NCBI GenBank assembly: GCA_019828565.1
Contig: JAHDYR010000012.1
Location: 186,001-250,000 of the forward strand
Direction of reading: 5' to 3'
DNA length: 64,000 bases
Source of the DNA: Carpediemonas membranifera
Taxonomy: Eukaryota; Fornicata
This document shows, in pieces, positions 16,444 to 25,660 of the stretch. The notes under the pieces are model-generated. The model was not told the DNA's origin. It did no database searches and saw only the letters and a program-made list of their open reading frames with translations. Positions within the stretch are counted from its first letter, which is position 1. Each line of letters begins with the position of its first letter. The position numbers and the translations under genes were made by a program.

Positions 16444-19400
16444 TCATGTATAATGGCTGGGGGCCGTAAACACTGTCTCGATAGCGTCCAGCTCCCGCCG
16501 TGTGAAGCACTGCCGCTCCTCCTGCCAGTGTTCAGCGTGCGACCGCTTGTATGCAGACAGCGCGTTCTCGGCAAGCTTGCCCGCCTCCTCGCTGCCCCGG
16601 CCCGCGTCACACAGAAGCATGACAGTCGCTGGGAGCCACGTAGCCGCGTGATACGGACAGCAGCGGATGATGGCGTCGAGCCCCTTGACACGGGCGGTCG
16701 GTTCCTCGATCTTGGCGATCGTATCTCTGACGGCGAGGATCTCGGCGGCGGTCATGTCGAAGACGAGCATCTCGAGGACGATAGCCGCGTGCGTGCTGAC
16801 CTCTGGCTGGCGGTCGGTGAGGCACGAGAGCGTCATGTCGAGCAGCATGCGGCCGATTTCGTCGCCCAGCTCGAACTTGATGCTGGCCCGCTTGATGTTC
16901 ATGATGGCCGTGAGCACCGCAACCCGGGACCTCCAGTGGCGGGCGGTCTGGGCGATCGCAGCGAGGGCTCTGATCACAGCGGGCTTGTCCTCGGACAGGG
17001 TGATGAACTTGGACACGATGATCGTGGCGATCGAGTCAACCGTCGTCGCCACGATTGCCACGGCACAGAGATCGACCGCGTGGGCGGCAGCTGCAGGGCC
17101 CGCAGCGTACATGGCGACCCTGAGGAGGGACTGGATGCGGCCCTGGAGGGCGAGGCCCTCGGGGGACGTCACGGCGTAGTCGTCGCGGGTCTGGTCCCAC
17201 TCCTGGAACGCGGCGATGACCTCGGCCATGACCTCGCCCGCTGTGCCGCTGAGGGGCACGTCGCGGCGAATGGCACCGTCTTCGCCCTCCACGCCCATCT
17301 GGAGCAGGAGGGTGCCCAGCATGGCGGCCCTTGTCTCTCTCAGACTCTTGCCCGCGGTGTTGCAGAGCACGGTGTCGGCTGCAGGACGCAGCAGGTGATG
17401 GATCCAGGGCCTGGCGCGGGTCTCAAGAGCGATGAGCATTGAGCGGGCGACGGCATGGCGGGCGGCCTCGTCCACCTCCCTGAGGTTCCCCGGGTAGAGC
17501 CAGGCAGGGTCAAGGAAGTGGTCGACGACTCCCTTGACGCGGCGGGGGTCGGAGTTTCCAATGTACGGCCACAGGTGGTTGGCCCAGACGTCGGCCACAC
17601 TGGGGCAGGCGGCGAGGGAGCTGTCGATGAGCGAGCAGACGTGGGCGTTGACTGCGAACGAGTCGGGCGAGTGCTTCATGCCGAGCAGCGTGGCCATGAC
17701 CACCTCCATACCGACAAACTGGCAGTGCTGCTTCTCACTGAGGAGACACGGCTTGGCGGCCTCAAGGAATGCCATGGCCGCAGTAGCCCCGCCGACCTGG
17801 GTCAGCATGTGCAGCACCTTAACCCGCACGGCGCTAGGCCCGCCCTCGGTCGAGTCGGGGGCGATGTCCTTGTCGAGAGCACGCTTCACGATGACAGGGA
17901 GGACCTTGGTGGCGACGGCGGTGATGACCTCGGCGAACGAGTCCGCGGTCATGACGGGGCCGTGGATGTCGGTGCAGTCGGCAGTCACCCCGAGGGGCAT
18001 GGGTGCGGCGGGGCGGGTGTAGTCGTGGACGGCATCCCAGGGCGATGGGCCCTTGGCGGAGACGCCGTCGATGAACGCCGTCTGCCGCCACGTCTCCTCG
18101 TCCTCCTTAAACTGCTCGATGAGCACTGTCCATTGGTCCGCGGAGATGCGGCGGCCGTACGACTCGGGCCAGACGCCGCCGACGCCGAGGGGCAGTCCGA
18201 AGCCGTGGATTCCGGTCGCACGGCGGCTGGAGTCCTGGCCGAGGCGGGGGTAGACTGGCCTGAGCGCTTGGGCGATCACAGACAGCCGGGCGAAGGTGAC
18301 CTGCTCGGTGAGGGGGTCCTCGTCCGTCATGCGGGCAATCATGGCCACCGCCAGCCCCACGGGGATCGGGCGGCCATCGCCGGGTAGGCTGTAGGTGAAC
18401 GCACCGTCGAGGTTGACCGCCTGCCTGCTGGTGTCTGGGCCCATCTTCTCGATCGACTGGCAGAGCAGGTCGAACACGGCCTGCGACCTCGCCCTGTTCC
18501 TCTCAGTGATGAAGGCCTGGGCGATCTCGATGTCCGCGGCCGGAACTGCCAGGATGCCGCGGATCAGCGCACCGTCCTGGTACACGGTTGAATTCCGCAT
18601 TTTAAGGCTAGGGTCCGGGAGTTTGAGCATCTGACCTGTCGTCGTCGTCGCCTGGAGCACGGAGTCCGCCATGTTGCCGCACTGCTGGACCTTGTCGTTG
18701 TCCTCGAACACCGCCTTCGCCTTCATGTACCTCATCATGAGGGGCCCGACGTGATCGATCGTCTCCCGCATCGTGTCAGCCCCGCAGAGCAGATACAGTG
18801 CCCCCACGGTCCTGCCGGCCTCGGCATTGTGGTCCAGCACCGTTCCGCTCTCGAGGAACGGCTTGGCGTCCTCCTCCAGCAGCTCTACGGCCCGGCGCCG
18901 CATAAACCTCGAGAGATGGGGGTCTGCCTGCGTCATATTGTCGAAGACGGTCGCTGCGACCGCATGGACGTCTGAGTAGCGCGACCTCTGGCTCTGGACG
19001 ATCGCCTCGAGGGCCCGGAGCGTTGTCGAGCCGTCACCGAGGTCCAGGGCGACATGAGTACCGCGGACAGTATGCCTTGCCGCAGCCCTGAGACAGGCTG
19101 TGTACCTGCTGACGACTGCCTCGTTCCTGGTGGCGTCGGACTTCATCATGGCGCGGGACTTGACTGTGTTGACATCGCCAGAGACCTTGTCGAAATCCAC
19201 ACGGCCAGCAAGGATGGTAGCGGCGAGGAGCTTGATGCTCCGCTTCAGCTGCTTCGTGTCGTCAGGCCGGGTCGCCCTGATGTGCTCGTTGGCCTTGATC
19301 AGCTCGTCCAGCAGCCGATCGGTGTCCCACTCGTCGTCAGCATGCTCCCGCTCCCGTTTGGTCTCGTCGTCGGCCTTCAGCTCGCCTCGACGGCCACACA

Positions 19401-21981
19401 GCACAGTAGTGCGGCAGAAGGGCGCGTGGGCGATCGTGGGCCTCGGGAATCCAGCGTGGCGGGCCCCAGGGGGCGAAGGCCACACCAGCCGGGCCATCTT
19501 GGCCATGATCCGGAGGGCGTACAGCGCCTTGTTGGCCCCCTCGACGTCTGTCTGGGCAGTGAATTGGGTGCCGATGGCCGCAAGTGCGACGAACACGCGA
19601 CTGCTGGAGTCGAAGTCGGAGTCAGTGGGGCAGCGCCACGCGATATTGACCTGCTTGGTGGCCGGCGGGGCGTCGGGGGTGATCTTAGAGCAGGATACGC
19701 CCCATGCGAGGGGATGATCGGGCCTGGCGGCGAAGGCTGGGTCGATTGAGAGCCAGTTCGTGACGACGAGGGCGCACTGGCCAGACATGAACGCCCGAGC
19801 CGTCTTGGCCAAGGACCGCAGCGTCTTAGTCGGCATCTCTTCCCACTTGGCGAGCAGGCTGATGAGCCCGGCCTCGAGCTTATCGGCGAACCCGCCCTCC
19901 GTTACGGTGACGCATGCAGCGGACAGCATGCCGAGGTACCAGGTGGTCTTGCCGTTGAACTTGTGGGGGGTCGTGCAGGCATCGTCCTTCCACAACTTGG
20001 GCTGGCATATCGCCCAGACGCGAGTCCACAGGGTACCGGGGTCGACCCGGGCGCATGAGACGATTGAGTTGAGCATGCCTGCGAAAGACCTTGAGTCGGG
20101 GGTCCTGAACCGCGCGATCGTGGCAGAGATGAACTCCTGCTGCAGCTCTGGGCCGCAGCTGTGGAGCAAGGCCTGCAGCGTGGCCCGGTGGAAGTGGACG
20201 AGCCCGGCCTCCTTCGTCAGGCTCTCCGTCTTGTCGAGCAGCGTGTGGAACAGCGCCCTGCCCCAGTCCGTGAGGTAGTCGCACAGCATGCTGACGGCCT
20301 CGGGGTCCTGGGTCAGCCCCGCCGTCCAGGCCCGCTCCCATGTCGTCTGGGGGGAGGCGGGCAGGGTGCAGTGGCCGATGGTGATCGTGAACAGCACCTC
20401 CCGGAGCGCGTTGAGTGCCGTACCCGTCTTCTCAGGGTCGTTCGGGTCAATGGCGAGCAGCAGCTGGTCGAGGACCGGCGGGAGCAGCGCGGGCAGCATC
20501 GGGACGCGGCGGAGGTCGACTACGACGTCGATGAGGTCAGTGAGCATGACCAGGGCTGCGTTGCACATGGCAGAGTCCTCCTGGTTGGCGAGGTCGTCGC
20601 TGATCGTCACCAGGGCGAGGGGGATCACCTCAAGCGGCCTCAGCTGGCACAGGTCGCGGAGGGCGAGACGGCAGGAGGCGGCGATGTCCTCGTCGTCGAA
20701 ATGGGCCCCGCGGATGACGATGGGCGCCATTGCTGCGACGACCTTACCGACCACGCCGGGGCCCATGGGGGCGACGGCCGGCCGGTACTTCGGTCTCTGG
20801 GACGCGCGGCAGTAGCGGAGACACAGGGCGCGGGCGATGCCCGTGAGGAGGGTGGCTGCGTTGGAAATGCCGCGATCGGGGCGCTGCCTCGGGAAAAACA
20901 CCGGTGCGAACCCCCGCAGGAGCCGAAGTACCGTATCCACGCCGCCCGGGGTGTCGAGCACGCCGTACACGATGAACCGGGACAGGCTCTCGAGCTGGTG
21001 GATGTACCCACCCATCACGGCGCAAAGGATGCGGCTCACGGCGAATGGGGCGGGGGCCCGGGGCGTCTTGAGGTCGGAGCCGCGGTCCTGGACGACTGGG
21101 GCGAACCTGGCCATGACCTTGGGCACGGCGTCGGTCCAGTCCATGCCGGGGACGTTGGCGGCGATGTCTGCGATGAGTCGGATTGCTGGGAGGCCCAGTC
21201 GACGGACGTACGGCAGGGCGACGAGGGTCTCGACGATCTCCGTGTACACAGGCAGCAGGGTTGGGTGCACCAGGGCATGCAGCTCGCGGGAGGTCATGCG
21301 GTCGACGTCCTGGGCGACGGTCTTGTCGAGACCTTGCTCCTTGCAGTAACGGGCCAGGTTGGTCCTAGTAAACTTCACCGGGGCGAACATGGCGAGGAGT
21401 ACGGCGCCCAGGGCGGAGTCCGGGTGTCCAGGGACGAGGAGGGGCCGGCAGTAGTCCAGGATCTCCCCTAGCGCTCTCGGGGAAAAGAACTTGCGGGCCT
21501 TGGGAATAAAGGCCTGGTGGGCGAGCGAGAAGCCGACCATGGCGGCGTCCGACACCGTGTGGTAGCTCGAGTGGTACACGGAGTGACTGTACTCCAACAG
21601 TGGCCGCCAGTCCAGCTGGATCGGGAGCGGGGGGCGGCGGGTCATGATGTGGGCCGTGTTGTGCCACAGTTCGCCGGCTGTCTCGGGAGGGAGAAAGCCG
21701 TCGCCCGCGGCCTGGATGGCAAGCGTGACGAAGCGCACTGCTTGCGCCTCAGTCATGTTCTGCCGGATGTTGCACACAGCGGGTAGGCGGTTGCACCAGT
21801 CCTCTATACAATCCCAATCGCGGGTTGCAAGCGCAGTTTCGAGCGTGTTGAGGTGCTGCGTCGCCAGGCGCTGCTTTTCTTCCTTCAGGCGGTCTTTGTA
21901 GGCCGGAGGAGCGAGATCATTCCAATTTAGCTTTGTAAACGATGATTGGGCATATCAACAAACCTTGTCGCGAATTGGCAT
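16444..21981 (-). CDS. PSME4: Proteasome activator PA200/Blm10
   Basis: PA200 is a giant HEAT-repeat solenoid that caps the 20S proteasome. The spliced protein is 1834 aa, almost the length of human PSME4 (1843 aa). Exon 1 is only MPIRDK (21981-21964); a 33-nt intron (21931-21963) follows, then exon 2 opens LNWNDLAPPAYKDRL. Family landmarks are LPIQLDWRPLLEYSHSVYHS near the N-terminus, LLAIDPNDPEKTGTALNAL in the first third, and a C-terminal domain with CCPYHAATWLP, YKRSHAEHWQEERQCFTRREL. The tail ends HYT, keeping the penultimate tyrosine of the HbYX gate-opening motif (YYA in animals) but with histidine at the hydrophobic position. Without splicing, the N-terminal 58 residues would be lost. 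Confidence 0.88.
21931..21963 (-). other. Spliceosomal intron, 33 nt, in the PA200 gene
   Basis: On the minus strand it begins GTTTGT and ends TTTACAAAG, and it contains an in-frame TGA. Removing it joins an 18-nt first exon (ATG plus five codons) in frame to the conserved N-terminal helix of PA200. The 3' end deviates by one base from ACACAG. Confidence 0.6.
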
Positions 21982-22437
21982 CGGAGATCTGGCTCGTGAA
22001 AGGAAAGTGCAGAATAAGGTCACACCCACTGATGCATTCAAATCGACTGGGTGAGGTTCCGCACGAGTTACGCACTCTATGCTGAAGATGAGGTCAAGCC
22101 GAAGACCCTCTTCAAGTGCATCGACGCGAAAGTGAGAACAAGTATCAAGGACGCATACCAGGGCTCTGGAGGACGACGAAAGATTTATACTGCGCAACAC
22201 TGCCCTGTCTCCCTCCTACTCACGTCTTAAGTCGGTAGGGAGATCGTCTAACGTCGATGCGAGCATGCCTGTTCGAAAGCGAGCTAAAGCAACAACGCCA
22301 TCAGTGTTCAGAATCACCAACACAAGGTTCATTCCGGTTGAAAACCCGCCTGTTACGCAGAACTCCCATGCCTCTTCGTCCGACCCTTTGCCGACCAGCA
22401 TCACCAATCAACCACGCCAGGAACTTTACAACCCCCC
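21982..22437. other. Intergenic spacer
   Basis: About 455 nt upstream of PA200 and downstream of LCMT1. I see nothing convincing; an 81-codon open frame at 22200-21955 runs into PA200 intron 1 and looks accidental. Confidence 0.45.
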
Positions 22438-23436
22438 TCATTCCCTGATGGCGTCAAACAAGGCAGGCGTCACCCGCCTCCGCTCCGGCGCGGCCTTCTC
22501 CGGCACGAGCCACTCCCCCTCGAGTAGTCCGTGGATGGCGGCGCTGTCCCCCTCAGCGTCCACCCCGGAGAGAGTGATACAGTAGTGGCCCAGCAGCAGG
22601 TTCCACTCCTCGTACTCGTCCAGAAACTCGAGGTGGGCCAGCCGACGCCGCTCGGCCTCGGGGATGACCTCGTCGTACACGTTCAGCATCGTGCGGCCGA
22701 CGGAGGGGAAGCCCAGGCGGGTGTAGCGGGCGGTAAGGGCCTCAATCGTCGGGGCACCGACAACACCGGGCATGTGAATGTTCTTGAACCGACGCAGGTT
22801 GGCCAGCATAGCCTCGCCATACCGGTCGAGCGGGTTGACCGGGTCATACGTCATCAGGGCCCGAGTCCCGGTGAATCGCTCGGCAAGACCACTGAGGAGA
22901 GCATCTGTCGCATCAATGGGGAGGTAGGCGAAGAGGCACTCGGCGATGAAGAGGGTGGGAAGGGCCGGGTCGACGGTGGCGGCTAGGAGGGCTGGGGCGT
23001 CGGGGTCAAGTAGGTCGACGCTGACTATTTCGTAGACGCTGGGGTCAACCACGCCGACGAATTGACGGCGGCGGGCCATCAAAGCAGTCTTGGTGTTCAC
23101 TGTGGAAGGAAGGTCGACCTCTACGTAGCGGCGCATCGGGGCATTGGCCTCTGCAAGACGGAATGCGAGCGTGTCGAAGCCTGCGCCGAGAGAAATGATC
23201 TGGCTGTCTGGGAACGTTGCAATAAATCGCCGCACGGCCTGCTCAAAGGCGTATACACGTGCAGTGTATCCTCTTTTCATGAGAATGGAGTGCTGTGGGA
23301 CCATACTGGACGAAAAGGCCTGAATGAAGCGATCGTCGTAGTATCCGGCCTGTACACAAGCGATCTTGCCGTTAAGTGCATCCATGGCTGTGCTCTGGAT
23401 CACGGATTGGGCGCTGCACTCCATGTCCTGGGTCAT
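22438..23436 (-). CDS. LCMT1: Leucine carboxyl methyltransferase 1
   Basis: LCMT1 methylates the C-terminal leucine of the PP2A catalytic subunit using S-adenosylmethionine and so controls PP2A holoenzyme assembly. The protein is 332 aa (human 334 aa). Family features in order: an N-terminal AGYYDDRF region, ILMKRGYTARVYAFEQAV, the SAM-binding ISLGAGFDTLAFRL, VEVDLP, LFIAECLFAYL, and a C-terminal LEFLDEYEEWNLLLGHYCI. The start may be the first ATG (23436) or the one four codons in. With the PP1 inhibitor-like gene at 3.5 kb it is one of two phosphatase regulators in the window. Confidence 0.88.
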   Translation of the reverse strand: MTQDMECSAQSVIQSTAMDALNGKIACVQAGYYDDRFIQAFSSSMVPQHSILMKRGYTARVYAFEQAVRRFIATFPDSQIISLGAGFDTLAFRLAEANAPMRRYVEVDLPSTVNTKTALMARRRQFVGVVDPSVYEIVSVDLLDPDAPALLAATVDPALPTLFIAECLFAYLPIDATDALLSGLAERFTGTRALMTYDPVNPLDRYGEAMLANLRRFKNIHMPGVVGAPTIEALTARYTRLGFPSVGRTMLNVYDEVIPEAERRRLAHLEFLDEYEEWNLLLGHYCITLSGVDAEGDSAAIHGLLEGEWLVPEKAAPERRRVTPALFDAIRE

Positions 23437-23607
23437 TGATCAATTGAACTGGTGAACTCGGCAAGACTGCACGACGATCAGCACACCTTGAGAATGCATG
23501 GCTATTGTAGCTTGTTCTCTACATCATATCCCAGTCGCGCCGACCCCGCTGCCCGCCTCAAGCCTCTCCCGATCAACCCGGAAAGCATATCCGCATTTTA
23601 TTACCAC

Positions 23608-25419
23608 TTAACGCCAGTCGCGAGTCCCTAGGCTCGTCTTGCCGCTGAAGAGATGTTTCGGTTTGAAGTCGAACACATGCCGATCCGACTCGCCCTTCCT
23701 CGCTTCCCGGGCAATCTCACGACGGTAGTGCTTCTTCATGCGGTCCTTGGACTTTTCAAGCTCAGCATTGTCCTTGACACCGAGCTTCTGGGCCTCCTCG
23801 TCGGGGTCAACCTCCTCTTGCGGCCGCTTAAAGTGCTCCATGTCTCTGGGCGGCAGCAGCGCCCGCTTCCGCTTGATGGCCGCGACCGCCCTGGTCGGGA
23901 TGGTGTTGTCGGGCATCTCCTCGGGCTCCTTGCCCTCCTGGTACTCCGCACTATACGCCCGGGCCTTGGCGACGGGGTCTTCCTCATCCAAGGCCGCGGC
24001 GGCGGTGGCCTCCTCGATCATGCGGTCCTCCTCCTCTTCGAGAGCCGCCAGCTTCTCGGCAATGTCGGGGTCGATGAAATCAGCGACGTTCTTCCCGTCG
24101 AGGAACTCGGGGATGATGTCGTCCCGCCACTCGGCCGGCAGCAGCTTGTGCTCGTTGGTGTTGGGCTTATACACGCCCGCGCCACCGTTGGCGTTCATCT
24201 TCTCAACCGAGAGGACCCGCTCAGGGTTGGTGACGCCCTGCATAACTGTCTCCGGGATGTACCGCGGCCGCTCAGCGTCGTCCCGGCGGACAGGCTGGGA
24301 GACGTGCATGCGGGAGGCCAGCGTCTCCTGGGTGCGGCGACCAGCGAGCTTTGCCTCGACACGGGAGGCGAGGATGCGCTCGCACGCGGTCTTCTTGACC
24401 TCGTCGACGCCCTCCTTGGTCATGGTGGACGCCATGAGTACGGTGATGTTCTCGTCCGTCTGGTTGAGCATGTTTCGGACGATGTCGGCCCGGGAGTGCT
24501 CCCTCTCGCTGTCCTCCTCCTCCAGAGACTCGAGCGTCCAGCAGTCGGTCTTGTTGAGGACGATGACGAGGGGCTTGTTGGCGAAGAGCGGCTTGATGTC
24601 CTCAAAGAGGGAGATCTGCTCCTCGAGTGTATACGAGCACTGTTCAGAGGGGTCCATCACGAAGACGATGGCCGCCTGGAGATGTGCGAGGGCCGTGACA
24701 GACTGCATCTCGATGGTGTTGCGTTCTTCGAGGGGATGGTCGAGGATGCCGGGCGTGTCGATGACCTGGAAGTCGAGCAGCTTGTAGTTCGTGTGACCGA
24801 CGAAGAGGGTCTTCGTGGTGAAGGCGTAGCTCTCAACCTCGACGTTGGCGCGGGTCACGGAGTTCATGAAGGAAGACTTGCCGACGTTGGGGAAGCCGCA
24901 GAGAACAAGCGAGCGGGCAGAGGGATCGATGGAGGGCAGACGCATCAGGTACTGGCGGACCTGCTCGAGGTAGGCAAGGGCGTAGGCCTGCTTACGCATG
25001 ACAGTGCACATACGGCCGAGGGCGGCACGCTTGAGGGACTTAGTCTGCATGAGCGAGTCGGCGTGCTTCAGGAGGCGAATATGATCAGTGCTGATGTTGT
25101 CGATCAGCGACATGGCCATGCGTATCTGACCGAGGGCAAGCTTGTAGTGGTCACGGTCGAAAAGAACGTTCATGAGATCGCTATAGAAAGGGTGGATCGT
25201 GTCGAGCTTGGGGAACTCAGTGAGGATAGCGTTCAGCTTCTCGTGGTAAACCTCGGATGTGTAGCGCACCTTGCGCATGTAGAAGGACCGGATACGGGAG
25301 ATATGCATACCCTTGTGGATCTGCGTGGGAGTCTTCCGCTGTGTCCTCGTAAGCACGATATCTATGAAGTCCTTGGCCGTAGGAACGGGGAGGATCTTTT
25401 TGAAACCATAAACCACCAT
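23608..25419 (-). CDS. GTPBP4: Nucleolar GTP-binding protein NOG1
   Basis: NOG1 is an essential GTPase of 60S ribosomal subunit assembly in the nucleolus. The protein is 603 aa from MVVYGFKKILPVP (25419), chosen because family similarity begins there. The N-terminal helical domain carries DFIDIVLTRTQRKTPTQIHKG and RIRSFYMRKVRYT. The G domain has G1 GFPNVGKSS, G3 DTPG in VIDTPGILDHPLEERN, and G4 NKTD. The C-terminal part is charged and includes KHYRREIAREARKGESDRHVFDFKPKHLFSGK, typical of the NOG1 tail. No intron is visible. The gene is intact. Confidence 0.95.
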   Translation of the reverse strand: MVVYGFKKILPVPTAKDFIDIVLTRTQRKTPTQIHKGMHISRIRSFYMRKVRYTSEVYHEKLNAILTEFPKLDTIHPFYSDLMNVLFDRDHYKLALGQIRMAMSLIDNISTDHIRLLKHADSLMQTKSLKRAALGRMCTVMRKQAYALAYLEQVRQYLMRLPSIDPSARSLVLCGFPNVGKSSFMNSVTRANVEVESYAFTTKTLFVGHTNYKLLDFQVIDTPGILDHPLEERNTIEMQSVTALAHLQAAIVFVMDPSEQCSYTLEEQISLFEDIKPLFANKPLVIVLNKTDCWTLESLEEEDSEREHSRADIVRNMLNQTDENITVLMASTMTKEGVDEVKKTACERILASRVEAKLAGRRTQETLASRMHVSQPVRRDDAERPRYIPETVMQGVTNPERVLSVEKMNANGGAGVYKPNTNEHKLLPAEWRDDIIPEFLDGKNVADFIDPDIAEKLAALEEEEDRMIEEATAAAALDEEDPVAKARAYSAEYQEGKEPEEMPDNTIPTRAVAAIKRKRALLPPRDMEHFKRPQEEVDPDEEAQKLGVKDNAELEKSKDRMKKHYRREIAREARKGESDRHVFDFKPKHLFSGKTSLGTRDWR

Positions 25420-25660
25420 AGCTGCGCTGTTCGGCTCGAAGATGCTTCCGCTCGCCGCTTTTTTTCTCACAAAACGGAAATGGCCCTGAAACATTCTGCG
25501 GGGTGAATATATTGCACTGGAAGACACTGTCACCCGTAACTGGGACTGCTTGCTATGTAGGGCAGACTTTTGGATTGTTCAAAAATGACACAGTCATGAA
25601 CGAGGAGATGGGGGTAGAAATTGCTGTAAAAGTGGAGACTGCATGAATAACGGCACATAG

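Noticed and set aside
23653-25506. 617-codon plus-strand open frame opposite NOG1
   Set aside because: It is exactly antisense to a well-conserved gene, lacks any motif and has shadow-like composition (Leu/Gly/Asp/Val-rich). GC-rich codon use leaves stops rare on the opposite strand.
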